Origin: VXYL01 sp963665195 | Lineage (GTDB): Bacteria; Pseudomonadota; Gammaproteobacteria; Pseudomonadales; Azotimanducaceae | Direction: 5' to 3' | Length of the DNA stretch: 64,000 bases | NCBI GenBank assembly: GCA_963665195.1 | Contig: OY762070.1 | Location: 1,116,001-1,180,000, forward strand | Shown: positions 34,547 to 43,581 of the stretch, piece by piece | How positions within the stretch are numbered: the first letter of the stretch is position 1 | Layout of the letters: each line of letters opens with the position of its first letter | Position numbers and translations under genes: made by a program | Notes under the pieces: model-generated | Database searches by the model: none | The model's input: the letters and a program-made list of their open reading frames with translations, nothing else | What the model was told of the DNA's origin: nothing

Positions 34547-35185
34547 ATGAACAAAGCCAAGCGAACCGAGATCTTCGCTCGTTTGCGGGCGGAGAATCCC
34601 GAGCCCACCACCGAACTCGATTTCGGTACGCCGTTCGAGCTTCTGATCGCGGTCATGCTCTCGGCGCAGGCTACGGACGTGAGCGTCAATCAGGCCACCG
34701 GGCCGCTGTATGCGGCGGCGAATACGCCGCAGGCCATGCTCGACCTCGGCCTTGACGGGCTAAAGGGGTTCATCAAGTCCATTGGCCTGTTCAACACCAA
34801 GGCGGAGAACGTCCGCAAGACGTGCCGCATCCTGCTCGACGAGCACGGCGGCGAGGTGCCGCGTGACCGCGAGGCGCTCGAAGCGCTGCCGGGGGTCGGG
34901 CGCAAGACGGCCAATGTGGTGCTCAACACGGCCTTCGGCGAGCCGACCATCGCCGTGGACACGCACATCTTCCGCGTCAGCAACCGCACCAGGATCGCGC
35001 CCGGCAAGAATCCGCGCCAAGTGGAAGACAAGCTGCTGCGCTGGGTGCCGGCGGACTTCAAGCGCGGCGCGCACCACTGGCTCATCCTGCACGGCCGCTA
35101 CGTATGCACGGCGCGCAAGCCCCGCTGCGGGGCGTGCGTGATCGAGGATCTCTGCGAGTTCAAGGACAAGACCGAGTACGCCTGA
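34547..35185 (+). CDS. nth: Endonuclease III
   Basis: 212 aa, base-excision repair glycosylase/AP lyase for oxidised pyrimidines. Start MNKAKRTEIFARLRAENP (ATG 34547) matches E. coli Nth almost residue for residue (211 aa). HhH motif LEALPGVGRKTANVVLN contains the catalytic Lys, and VDTHIFRVSNR contains the catalytic Asp. The [4Fe-4S] loop is C-x6-C-x2-C-x5-C (CTARKPRCGACVIEDLC). The frame is open upstream through a tandem repeat, which I exclude. Confidence 0.97.
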   Translation: MNKAKRTEIFARLRAENPEPTTELDFGTPFELLIAVMLSAQATDVSVNQATGPLYAAANTPQAMLDLGLDGLKGFIKSIGLFNTKAENVRKTCRILLDEHGGEVPRDREALEALPGVGRKTANVVLNTAFGEPTIAVDTHIFRVSNRTRIAPGKNPRQVEDKLLRWVPADFKRGAHHWLILHGRYVCTARKPRCGACVIEDLCEFKDKTEYA

Positions 35186-35253
35186 TCGCTCGGTTGATGC
35201 AAGGCCGGACCGTGCGCGGCATACTTCCGCCGCATCCACGCAAGGGGGACGCT

Positions 35254-35682
35254 ATGCGCGACATCGTGGTCGACAATCTCGGCAAGCGCTTCGGGTTCTA
35301 CGCGGATCTCATCGCCGATACGGACGAGGCGACCATCAACGCCGCGATGGACGTGCCTCGCCACCGCTCTCTCGGCATGCACCTGTGGTGCATCGTCGGC
35401 GCGCGGGAGAGCTACGCGAAGGCGATCGAGGCCGGCGCGATGCAGAGGTGGAGTTCGTCGGTGACGAAGTTCGAGCCGGAGGAGTTCACAGCCAAGCTGG
35501 CGTCCTCGGCGCAGGCGCTGCAGGACGCCATCGACGCCGTGGAGGACTGGACGCCCGAACGGGAGCGGCTCCTCGCCGACATCGCAGAGCACGAGGTGAT
35601 GCACGAAGGCCAGATCATCCGCCTGATGTTCGGCTTGGAAAAGCCCTTGCCGGAGTCCTGCCACTGGGCCGTGTGCAGCTAG
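35254..35682 (+). CDS. DinB-superfamily protein
   Basis: 142 aa four-helix protein; ATG 35254 follows CAAGGGGG. The metal-binding His pattern of DinB/YfiT proteins is visible: His in SLGMHLWCIVGARESYA and the pair in HEVMHEGQIIRLMFG. Family members bind a divalent metal and often act as thiol-dependent transferases; no specific role can be given. Followed three bases later by a flavin reductase gene, so the two are probably co-transcribed. Confidence 0.75.
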   Translation: MRDIVVDNLGKRFGFYADLIADTDEATINAAMDVPRHRSLGMHLWCIVGARESYAKAIEAGAMQRWSSSVTKFEPEEFTAKLASSAQALQDAIDAVEDWTPERERLLADIAEHEVMHEGQIIRLMFGLEKPLPESCHWAVCS

Positions 35683-35685
35683 CCG

Positions 35686-36153
35686 ATGGCGGAGTTCGAC
35701 AGTCGCGCCTTCCGGGACACCATGGGCGAGTTCTGCACCGGGGTGGTGATCGTCACGGGGCATGACAACGGCCAGCTCGTGGGCTTCGCGGCGCAGTCGT
35801 TCGTGTCGCTTTCGCTGGCCCCGCCGCTGGTCTCGATCAGCCCGGCCAAGACCAGCACGAGCTGGCCGCGGCTGCGCCGCAACGCGACGTTCGGCATCAA
35901 CATGCTGGCCGCCGACCAGCAGCAGGTCAGCGATGCCTTCGCGCAGAGCGGCCAGGCGGCCGACACGCCCTGGCGCAAGGCGGCCGGCGGCGCGCCGATC
36001 CTCGCCGGGGCCGTGGCGTTCGTGGAGTGCGCCTTGGACGCAGAACACGACGCCGGCGATCACACCATCGCCGTGGGTCGGGTGCTCGGCTTCGAAACCC
36101 TGAGGGAGGGCGCGCCGCCGCTCCTCTACCATCGCGGCGGCTACAGGATCTGA
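35686..36153 (+). CDS. Flavin reductase (HpaC-like, FMN-binding split barrel)
   Basis: 155 aa. Flavin-reductase signature stretches FRDTMGEFCTGVVIVTG, GFAAQSFVSLSLAPPLVS and NATFGINMLAADQ. Usually supplies reduced FMN/FAD to a monooxygenase; none is adjacent, though an LLM-type oxidoreductase lies on the other strand at 36823. Convergent with the SDR gene, with four bases between stops. Confidence 0.9.
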   Translation: MAEFDSRAFRDTMGEFCTGVVIVTGHDNGQLVGFAAQSFVSLSLAPPLVSISPAKTSTSWPRLRRNATFGINMLAADQQQVSDAFAQSGQAADTPWRKAAGGAPILAGAVAFVECALDAEHDAGDHTIAVGRVLGFETLREGAPPLLYHRGGYRI

Positions 36154-36157
36154 AGCG

Positions 36158-36826
36158 TCAGGAAAGTCCCTCTACCGGAATCGACGCGCCGTGGATCGCC
36201 TTCGCAGCCGGGGAGGCGAGAAACACCACCACGTTCGCGATGTCCTCGGGCGAGACCCACTGATCGAACTTGGCGTTCGGCATGTCCGCGCGGTTGCGCG
36301 GCGTGTCGATGATGCTCGGCAGGATGCAGTTGACGTTGATGCCCCGGCCCTTGAGTTCGTCCGCGAGGGTCTCCGTCAAGCGGATGACGACGCTCTTCGA
36401 GGCGATGTAGGCGCCCATCGCCGCGGCGCCGCGCAATGCCCCGCGGGCGCCGACGTTGACGATCCTGCCGCCGCCGCGCGCCAGCATCCCAGGCACTGCC
36501 GCCCGGCACATGTTGAGCACGGTGCGGGCGTTCAGATTCATCATGAAGTCCCACGTCTCGTCGCTCGTATCCGCCACGCTGTCGCCCATCGCGAAGCCGC
36601 CGGCGATGTTGGCCAGCACGTCGATGTCGCCCGCCTCGGCCACGGCATCCCGCGCGCCTTGCGGGTCGATCAGATCCGCGACGATGGTGCGCCAAGGCGC
36701 ATCGTCGGCGACGATGTCAACGCCGGTGACGCTCGCGCCGGCATCGCTGAACGCAGTGGCGACGGCACGGCCCGCAACGCCGGCCGCACCCGTCACCAGC
36801 ACGCGCTGGCCATCGAAATCGGTCAC
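36158..36826 (-). CDS. Short-chain dehydrogenase/reductase
   Basis: 222 aa from GTG 36826, which overlaps the stop of the LLM gene (GTGA). Cofactor loop VLVTGAAGVAGRAVA, Tyr/Lys pair in YIASKS, and a late IIDTPRNRADMP substrate loop. The catalytic Ser position (NVGARGALRG) has Gly/Ala instead of Ser, so activity may be altered. Translationally coupled to the LLM oxidoreductase, suggesting linked redox steps. Confidence 0.88.
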   Translation of the reverse strand: MTDFDGQRVLVTGAAGVAGRAVATAFSDAGASVTGVDIVADDAPWRTIVADLIDPQGARDAVAEAGDIDVLANIAGGFAMGDSVADTSDETWDFMMNLNARTVLNMCRAAVPGMLARGGGRIVNVGARGALRGAAAMGAYIASKSVVIRLTETLADELKGRGINVNCILPSIIDTPRNRADMPNAKFDQWVSPEDIANVVVFLASPAAKAIHGASIPVEGLS

Positions 36827-37695
36827 GGCTTGAGGGCCTCCAGAGTTTCCCAATCCACTTCGCCGAAGCGGCCTTCCCGGTGTACCGGCTGGATGCAGAC
36901 GTGGCTCGCGCCGGCGTCGTAGTGCTCGTCGATGCGGGCGCGGATCGCCGCCGCATCACCCCAAGCGAAGGTGGCGTCGATGAAGGCATCGCTGCCCTCG
37001 CCTTCGATGTCCTCGCGCTTGAGCCCCATTCGAAGCCAGTTGTTCTGGTAGTTCGGCAACCCCTGGTAGGTCTTGGCAGTAGCGCGCGCTAGGTTGCGCG
37101 CCTTGGCGGCATCGGTCTCCAGCACCACCTTCTGCTCCACGCACAGCCACTTGTCCGGGCCGAGGATGCGCCGCGCCATCGCCGTATGCGCAGGCGAGGT
37201 GAAGTAGGGATGCGCACCATGCGTCGCATCGCGGGCGAGTTCGAGCATCTTCGGGCCGAGTGCGGCAATCACCACCGGCGGCGGTTCGGCGGGTGCGACG
37301 GCGCTGTACATCGACGCCGCCATCTTGGCGAGGTAGTCGCGCATCGTTGCCACCGGCTTGCCGTAGACGAGGCCGCGCACCCCTTCCACGAGCGGCTTGT
37401 GCGAGACGCCGAGGCCGAGCAGGAAGCGGCCCCCCGATTGCTCCGCCAAGGTCCTCTGCGCCTGCGCGGTGACGCCGGGTTCGCGGTGGTAGATGTTGGC
37501 GATGCCGGTGGCCAGCACCAGGCGCTCGGTGTGGGCCAGCAGCCAGGCCGAGTGGGCGAAGGGATCGCGGCCAAGCGTCTCTGGGATCCAAAGGGCGGAG
37601 TAGCCGAGGTCCTCGAAGCGCTTGGCGGCCGCCGCGGCCTCATCGGCCGGCAGGCGATCGGTGAAGAACCAGACGCCCGGCGTTTTCAGATTCAT
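36823..37695 (-). CDS. LLM-class, probably F420-dependent oxidoreductase
   Basis: 290 aa luciferase-like barrel. Starts MNLKTPGVWFFTDRLPADE; family stretches FEDLGYSALWIPETLGRDPF, ERLVLATGIANIYHREP and GGRFLLGLGVSHKPLVEGVRG match the F420-associated LLM subgroup (TIGR03620-like). Cofactor F420 or FMN cannot be decided from sequence alone. Three bases separate it from the crotonase gene stop on the same strand, so crotonase-LLM-SDR is one operon. Confidence 0.85.
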   Translation of the reverse strand: MNLKTPGVWFFTDRLPADEAAAAAKRFEDLGYSALWIPETLGRDPFAHSAWLLAHTERLVLATGIANIYHREPGVTAQAQRTLAEQSGGRFLLGLGVSHKPLVEGVRGLVYGKPVATMRDYLAKMAASMYSAVAPAEPPPVVIAALGPKMLELARDATHGAHPYFTSPAHTAMARRILGPDKWLCVEQKVVLETDAAKARNLARATAKTYQGLPNYQNNWLRMGLKREDIEGEGSDAFIDATFAWGDAAAIRARIDEHYDAGASHVCIQPVHREGRFGEVDWETLEALKP

Positions 37696-37698
37696 CGC

Positions 37699-38514
37699 TT
37701 AGCGCCCCTCGAAGTTGCCGGGGCGCCGCTCGGCCACCGCCCGGATGCCCTCTTCGGCATCCTTCGTGGCGCGCAGCCACTGCTGCTCGGCGAGCTCGTG
37801 GTCCGTGGCCTTGGCGACGGCTTCGGCGAGACCTTGGCGCATGGTGGCCCGCACGGAGAGGATGGCGAGCGGTGCGTTCTCCGCGATCTCGGCCGCCAAA
37901 GCGAGGGCGGCGGGGCGCACCTCGTCGAGATCGACCAGTTGATCGGCAAGCCCCAGGCCCGCCGCTTCCTCCCCCGGCACGCGGCGCCCGGTGAGGAACA
38001 TGCGGTTCGCCGCCTGCTGACCGATGAGGCGCGGCAGCGTGACGGTCAGGCCGAAGCCCGGATGGATGCCGAGCTTCGCGAAGTTCGCCGCGAACCGCGC
38101 CTCGCGCGCCGCGACGCGGAAGTCCGCCGTCAGCGCGAGGCCGAGGCCACCGCCGATCGCCGCTCCCTGCACCGCCGCCACCACGGGCTTCTTCGCGCTG
38201 AACAGGCGCACGCCTTCGCGGTACAGCAAGCCGGTGGTGTTGCGGAACCCTTCCTCGGTAAACTCCGTATTGCCGGACGCATCGTCCTGGCCGCTGCCGA
38301 AGTTGGCGCCGGCGCAGAACGACTTGCCGTTGGATGCCAGCATGATCGCCCGACAGGCGGCGTCTTCGTCCAATTCCCCGTAGGCATCGGCGATCTGGGC
38401 GATGAGGTCGCGATCGAAGAAGTTGTGCGGCGGGCGGTCGATTTCCACCGTGGCGACATGGTTCGACAGGCTGACGTTGATGTCGGCGAAGGCGCCGGAC
38501 ATGGCGTTCCCCAT
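37699..38514 (-). CDS. Crotonase-family (enoyl-CoA hydratase/isomerase-like) protein lacking the usual Glu pair
   Basis: 271 aa; ATG 38514 or 38502 possible. CoA-binding and oxyanion-hole stretches are SFCAGANFGSG and QGAAIGGGLGLAL. At the place of the two catalytic glutamates of enoyl-CoA hydratase it reads NFAKLGIHPGFG and ANRMFLTG, with no Glu at either spot, so simple hydration is unlikely; another crotonase reaction (isomerisation, dehalogenation, C-C cleavage) is possible. Head of the crotonase-LLM-SDR operon; divergent from the MATE gene. Confidence 0.88.
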   Translation of the reverse strand: MGNAMSGAFADINVSLSNHVATVEIDRPPHNFFDRDLIAQIADAYGELDEDAACRAIMLASNGKSFCAGANFGSGQDDASGNTEFTEEGFRNTTGLLYREGVRLFSAKKPVVAAVQGAAIGGGLGLALTADFRVAAREARFAANFAKLGIHPGFGLTVTLPRLIGQQAANRMFLTGRRVPGEEAAGLGLADQLVDLDEVRPAALALAAEIAENAPLAILSVRATMRQGLAEAVAKATDHELAEQQWLRATKDAEEGIRAVAERRPGNFEGR

Positions 38515-38537
38515 CCCTTGGCTTGGCGAAGCGCGGC

Positions 38538-39902
38538 ATGGTAGCAGAACAAGACCCGAAACAGCCGCCGAGCCTGTTCTCGCTGGCGTTTCCTTCGATT
38601 CTGGCGAATCTCTTGTACTCGGGCGTCGCCATCGTGCAGATGCGCTTCATCGGCGAACTCGGGCCGCAGGCGCTCGCCGCCATCGGCGTCGGGCAGCGCG
38701 TCTTCTTCGCCCTGCAGGCCGTGCTGATGGCGGTAAGCGCGGGGACCACGGCGCTCGTGGCGCGGGCTTGGGGTGCCGGCGACCGCGACGAGGCGGCGCG
38801 CATCACCATGGCGAGCCTTGCCGCCGGCGGGCTGTTCGCGCTGGCCGTGACGGTGCCCGGCATCCTCTTCGCCGCGCCGGTGGCCTCCATCTTCGGGTTG
38901 GACCCCCACACCATCGATCTCGCGGCGTCGAACATCCGCTGGATGTCCGTGTTCAACCTGGCCTTCGCAGTCAACTTCATCCTCGGCGCCGCGCTGCGGG
39001 CCGCAGGTGATGCCTGGTCGCCGCTCTGGATCGGCGGCGCCGTGAACCTGGTCAACGTGCCGCTGCTGTACGTCTTCGTCTTCGGACACTACGGGTTCCC
39101 GGCGATGGGGGTGGCCGGGGCCGCGGTGGCGGGCGGCATCTCGTTCACCATCGGCGGCGCAGTGATGCTCGGCCTCTGGCTCGCCCAGCGCTTCCGGGTC
39201 AAGTACGTCGCCAGCCGCTGGCTGAGGCGCGAGCGGTTTCGGCGTCTGCTGCACATCGGCTATCCGGCAGGCATGGAAGTGGTGGTCTTCCAGGTGGGCT
39301 ACTTCGCCTTCCTGATGCTGATCGGCCACTTCTACGGCACCATCGCCTTCGCCGCCTACAACGTTGGATCGAGCCTCTTGATGGTGTGCTTCGTGGTGGG
39401 ATTCGGGTTCTCGATCGCCGGGGCGACGCTGGCCGGCCAGCACCTCGGCGCGGACGATCCGGACGCCGCGGCGCGCAGCGCCTGGCGCTCGGCGATCTAC
39501 GCGGTCGTGTCGATGGGGGCGATCGGGGTGCTGGTGGCCGTATTCGCCGAAGAGCTCGCGGCGTTCTTCCTCCGCGACGAACCGGAGACGGTTCGGCTGA
39601 CCGTGCAGATGGCCTACATCATGGCCTCCATGACGCCGCTCTTGGCCGTGGAGTTCGCCATCGGCGGTGCGCTCAGGGGCGCCGGCGACACGCGCTTTCC
39701 CCTGATCGCGACGATCGTGGCGCTGATCGGCGTCCGCTGCGCCTTGGCCGGCCTCTTCACGCTGCTCGGCTGGCCGGTGGTATGGGTCTATGCGGCGATG
39801 ATCGCTGAGTTTCTGGTGAAGAGCGGGATGCTGGTGGCGCGGTTCCTGTCCGGGCGGTGGAAAACGGCGATCGCGGAGCCGGGCGCCGCCGGAACGGCTT
39901 GA
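38538..39902 (+). CDS. MATE-family multidrug/metabolite efflux transporter
   Basis: 454 aa, about 12 membrane helices in two homologous halves (first half starts LFSLAFPSILANLLYSGVAI; second half around FRRLLHIGYPAGMEVVVFQ). ATG 38538 chosen over an upstream TTG at 38523. Typical MATE features: ALAAIGVGQRVFFALQ and GAALRAAGDAWSPLW. Exports organic compounds with Na+ or H+ gradient; substrate unknown. 23 bases from the divergent crotonase start. Confidence 0.92.
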   Translation: MVAEQDPKQPPSLFSLAFPSILANLLYSGVAIVQMRFIGELGPQALAAIGVGQRVFFALQAVLMAVSAGTTALVARAWGAGDRDEAARITMASLAAGGLFALAVTVPGILFAAPVASIFGLDPHTIDLAASNIRWMSVFNLAFAVNFILGAALRAAGDAWSPLWIGGAVNLVNVPLLYVFVFGHYGFPAMGVAGAAVAGGISFTIGGAVMLGLWLAQRFRVKYVASRWLRRERFRRLLHIGYPAGMEVVVFQVGYFAFLMLIGHFYGTIAFAAYNVGSSLLMVCFVVGFGFSIAGATLAGQHLGADDPDAAARSAWRSAIYAVVSMGAIGVLVAVFAEELAAFFLRDEPETVRLTVQMAYIMASMTPLLAVEFAIGGALRGAGDTRFPLIATIVALIGVRCALAGLFTLLGWPVVWVYAAMIAEFLVKSGMLVARFLSGRWKTAIAEPGAAGTA

Positions 39903-39981
39903 GGGCTCGCTCTGTCCGATCAACGCAGAACCTGCCGAGGGTGTATGGTTGACGTTTGGCGCAGCGCTTGAGGCGAGGGAC

Positions 39982-41688
39982 ATGGCGTTTGACTTGGCAA
40001 TCCGCGGCGGCACGGTGGTCGATGGTTCCGGCGCGCCCCGCTATCGGGCGGACGTGGGCATCAAGGACGGCCGCATCGCCGCCATCGGCGACATCAAGGA
40101 CCGGGCCAAGCAGACCCTCGCCGCCGAGGGCCATGTCGTCGCGCCCGGCTTCGTGGACGGGCATACGCATATGGACGCGCAGGTGTTCTGGGATCCGATC
40201 GGCTCCTGCTCCTGCTACCACGGCGTCACCAGCGTGGTGATGGGCAACTGCGGCTTCACCCTCGCCCCGTGCCGGGAATCGGAAGCCGACCTCGTGTTCC
40301 GCAATCTGGAACGCGCCGAGGACATCGCCCGGGAAGCCATGCTGGCTGGCATCGACTGGCGCTGGGAGAGCTATCCCGAGTACCTCGACGTGCTGGACGG
40401 CCTGCCGAAGGGCATCAACTACGCAGGCTACCTCGGCCACTCGGCCCTGCGCACCTACGTCATGGGCGCCCGGGCCTTCGAGGAGGAGGCCAGCGCAGAC
40501 GATGTGGAACGGATGGCGCAGCTCGCCGAGGAGGCCGTGTGCGCCGGCGCGATGGGCTTCACCACCTCGCGCTCGCCCAACCACCAGACCTCCGACCACA
40601 AGCCGGTGGCCAGCCGCGTCGCAGCTTGGGACGAAGTGCACGCCATCGTCTCGCGCATGGGCCGCACCGGCGCCGGCATCTTCGAGATCGCCGGCGAAGC
40701 GGTGGGGCGCGATCCCGAGCGCGTGCGCGAGTACCACGAACGCCTGAAGGCGCTGGCGGTGGAAACCGGCGTGCCGGTCACTTGGGGCCTGTTCGCCAGC
40801 CGTCGGGCGCCCGAGCTTTGGCGCAGCTACCTGGACTTCTTGGACGAGGTCGCCGAGGCAGGCGGACGCATGTTCGCGCAAGTCCACTCCCGGGCGCTGA
40901 ACGTGGTCTACACCTTCGAGTCGCACCTGCCGTTCGACACCTGGGAGGCGTGGCGCGACATCCGCAAGCTGCCGCTGGCCGAACAACGCGCCAAGCTCGC
41001 CGACCCGGCGCTGAAGGCCAAGCTGGTGGACATCGCCGGTCGTCCCAGCGAACGCCACAAGCGCTACGGCGCCACCGTCAATCCGCCCGACTGGAACTGG
41101 GTTTTCGTCATGCGCGGCACCGACGGGCGCGATGCGAGCCTCGCCGACATCGCCGCCCAACGCGGCGTGCCGCCCGCCGAAGCGATGCTCGACATCGCCC
41201 TGGCGGACGGCTTCAAGACGCTCTTCCGCATGCCGATCAACAACGAGAACGACGCCGACGTGCTCGCCATGATGCAGCACCCGCACTCGGTGGTGACGTT
41301 CTCCGACTCCGGCGCCCACGTCTCGCAGATCATGGACAGCTCCCTGCAGACCAACGTCTTCAGCCAGTGGGTGCGCGAACGCGAGGCGCTGACGCTTGAA
41401 GAGGCGGTGCGCATGGTGACCGCCGAGCCCGCCAGCCGCTGGGGCCTGCATGACCGCGGCCTGTTGCGCCTCGGCATGGCGGCGGACGTGACCGTCTTCG
41501 ATCCGGACGCGGTGCAGGCGAACCTGCCGGAAGTGGTCCACGACCTGCCGGCCGGCGCCAAGCGCTTCAAGCAGACCGCCAACGGGATGCTGGCGACGGT
41601 GGTCAATGGCGAAGTGCTGCTCAGGAACAACGAACCCACTGGCGCGACCCCGGGGCGACTCCTGCGCGGGCCGCTGGCAGCGGCGTGA
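39982..41688 (+). CDS. N-acyl-D-amino-acid deacylase-type amidohydrolase
   Basis: 568 aa metal-dependent amidohydrolase. ATG 39982 follows GAGGCGAGG. Metal-binding H61-x-H63 in VDGHTHMD, conserved Cys90 in VMGNCGFTLAP, later His in TSRSPNHQ and in FAQVHSR, and the catalytic Asp in SDSGAHVS. These fit the D-aminoacylase branch, which removes acyl groups from N-acyl-D-amino acids (or related N-substituted amides). Its stop overlaps the GTG of a class III aminotransferase, so the products may be linked. Confidence 0.88.
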   Translation: MAFDLAIRGGTVVDGSGAPRYRADVGIKDGRIAAIGDIKDRAKQTLAAEGHVVAPGFVDGHTHMDAQVFWDPIGSCSCYHGVTSVVMGNCGFTLAPCRESEADLVFRNLERAEDIAREAMLAGIDWRWESYPEYLDVLDGLPKGINYAGYLGHSALRTYVMGARAFEEEASADDVERMAQLAEEAVCAGAMGFTTSRSPNHQTSDHKPVASRVAAWDEVHAIVSRMGRTGAGIFEIAGEAVGRDPERVREYHERLKALAVETGVPVTWGLFASRRAPELWRSYLDFLDEVAEAGGRMFAQVHSRALNVVYTFESHLPFDTWEAWRDIRKLPLAEQRAKLADPALKAKLVDIAGRPSERHKRYGATVNPPDWNWVFVMRGTDGRDASLADIAAQRGVPPAEAMLDIALADGFKTLFRMPINNENDADVLAMMQHPHSVVTFSDSGAHVSQIMDSSLQTNVFSQWVREREALTLEEAVRMVTAEPASRWGLHDRGLLRLGMAADVTVFDPDAVQANLPEVVHDLPAGAKRFKQTANGMLATVVNGEVLLRNNEPTGATPGRLLRGPLAAA

Positions 41689-43067
41689 GCGACCGCACCG
41701 AGGAGCATCCGCTCTTCACGGCATACCGCGAGTTCAGCCCGGCCTCCGAGGCCGTCGCGGCGCGGGCGCGGGACGTCTTCCCCGGCGGCGACACCCGGGC
41801 GAGCGCCCACTACGCGCCGTATCCGCTGGTGATGCAGAGCGCGAACGGCTGCCGGATGCGCGATGTCGACGGCCACGAGCTGCTCGACTTCATGAACAAC
41901 TTCACCTCGCTAATCCACGGCCATGCGCACCCGGCCGTGGTCGATGCCGTGCAGTCGCAGGTTGCCAAGGGCTCAGCCTACGCCGCCTCCAGCGCCGCGC
42001 AGATCGAGCTCGCCGAGCTGATCGCCGAACGCGTGCCGTCCATCGAGCAGCTGCGGTTCACCAGTTCCGGCACGGAAGGCACGCAGATGGCCATCCGCTG
42101 TGCGCGCGCCGCCACCGGGCGGCAGAAGATCATGAAGATGGAGGGCGGCTACCACGGCAGCTACGAACTCGCCGAAGTCAGCCTCGTGCCGCTGCCGGGC
42201 GAGCGCGGCGCGCTCGAAGCGCCAGCGTCGCGGCCCCTCGACGCGAGTTTCCCGGACAGCGTTCTCGGCGACACCGTCATCTGCCCATACAACCAGCCGG
42301 CGCTTGCCGAGCGGCTGATCGACGCCCACGCGGACGATCTGGCGGCGGTGCTCGTCGAGCCGGTGCTCGGCTCCATGGGCATGGTGCCCGCCACCACCGA
42401 GTTCCTGCAACGCCTGCGCGACGCTACGGCGAAGCACGGCATCGTGCTCGTCTTCGACGAGGTCATCACGCTGCGCTTGGCGGCAGGCGGCGCCCAAGCA
42501 GAGCGCGGCGTGATTCCCGACCTCACCTGTCTCGGCAAGATCATCGGCGGCGGCTTGCCGGTGGGCGGCGTCGGCGGGAGGCGGGACCTGATGCAGCAGT
42601 TCAGCCCGGACCGCGAGCGCCCGGTCATGCACGCCAGCACGTTCAGCGGCAACGCGCTGACCATGGCGGCCGGCCTCGCCGCGATGGGCGCGTACCCGGC
42701 GGCAGAAGTCGATCGCATCAACGCCCTCGGCGCCAGATTGCGCGAAGGATTCGATCAGGCATTCGCCCAAGCAGGTTGGAAGGCGCGCCTGCTCGGCAGC
42801 GGCTCGCTCGCCAACGTCCACTTCACCGCCGGCGAAGTGGGCGACGCTCGGGATGCCCTCGACGCCATGATCGCGGCAGGCCATGTGACCGGCCTCCTCC
42901 ATCTCGGCATGATCCGCCGCGGCGTGCTCTCGGCCAGCCGCCTGATGTATTGCATCAGCACGGCCATGACGGAGAAGGACATCGACTTCGCGGTCACGGC
43001 GCTGAACGAGACCTTGCAGGAACTGCGCCCCTACGTGGAAGCCGAGCGACCTGCGCTGCTGGCTTGA
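41685..43067 (+). CDS. Class III PLP aminotransferase, glutamate-1-semialdehyde-aminomutase-like
   Basis: 460 aa, GTG start at 41685 coupled (GTGA) to the deacylase. PLP-binding Lys285 in LTCLGKIIGGGLPVGGVGG; substrate-phosphate loops SSGTEGTQMAIRCARAATG and AVLVEPVLGSMGM. It resembles HemL, but coupling to an amidohydrolase suggests an amino-acid catabolic aminotransferase or mutase and not haem synthesis. Substrate unknown. Confidence 0.9.
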   Translation: MSDRTEEHPLFTAYREFSPASEAVAARARDVFPGGDTRASAHYAPYPLVMQSANGCRMRDVDGHELLDFMNNFTSLIHGHAHPAVVDAVQSQVAKGSAYAASSAAQIELAELIAERVPSIEQLRFTSSGTEGTQMAIRCARAATGRQKIMKMEGGYHGSYELAEVSLVPLPGERGALEAPASRPLDASFPDSVLGDTVICPYNQPALAERLIDAHADDLAAVLVEPVLGSMGMVPATTEFLQRLRDATAKHGIVLVFDEVITLRLAAGGAQAERGVIPDLTCLGKIIGGGLPVGGVGGRRDLMQQFSPDRERPVMHASTFSGNALTMAAGLAAMGAYPAAEVDRINALGARLREGFDQAFAQAGWKARLLGSGSLANVHFTAGEVGDARDALDAMIAAGHVTGLLHLGMIRRGVLSASRLMYCISTAMTEKDIDFAVTALNETLQELRPYVEAERPALLA

Positions 43068-43088
43068 AGCGGCGCCGCGCCGGGGCGC

Positions 43089-43403
43089 TCAGACGAACGG
43101 GATGGGCACGCTCGCCGCGTCCGCGACCGTCGGCAGGATGCGGGGCAGCACCCAGCGGCCGAATGCGAACAGCCCGCCCATCACGGCCGCCATGACCGCG
43201 GTGATGGCGGCGACGAACCATCCGGCCAGCTTCACGACCATGCCGGACTGGAAGGTCTTCACTTCCTTGAGGTCCTCGTTCAGGCTCTCCACCGCCCTGT
43301 CGAGCCGTTCCACGGCCTGACCCGTCGCTGCCGTCGTTTCCTTGATCGCCGCGACATCCTCGAATAGCTGGACGAGCTTGTCGTCCGATACGTTGATGGG
43401 CAT
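43089..43403 (-). CDS. Small coiled-coil protein with one membrane helix
   Basis: 104 aa from ATG 43403 (an ATG at 43427 would add eight residues). Residues ~5-55 form heptad-like helices (VQLFEDVAAIKETTAATG, VERLDRAVESLNEDLKEVK), followed by a hydrophobic stretch ~63-90 (LAGWFVAAITAVMAAVMGGLF). Family not recognised; such layouts occur in holin-like and DUF1640-like proteins. Convergent with the aminotransferase gene. The 178 bases between it and the next gene show nothing I can name. Confidence 0.6.
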   Translation of the reverse strand: MPINVSDDKLVQLFEDVAAIKETTAATGQAVERLDRAVESLNEDLKEVKTFQSGMVVKLAGWFVAAITAVMAAVMGGLFAFGRWVLPRILPTVADAASVPIPFV

Positions 43404-43581
43404 GGCTGCTGCTTCCACAATGAGCACCCCACGCTGGCTCGGTGACGAGGTCCGGTCGAGTGCCGCCGCTCTGGCTTGGTGCGTTGCGCCGCTCTCTCAA
43501 GCGCCGGTCTCGACAAACTTCGTCGGGCCTCTAGGCCGTTCAATACGGCGGATGCTCCGCCACGGTCTTGCGCATGTCAAG

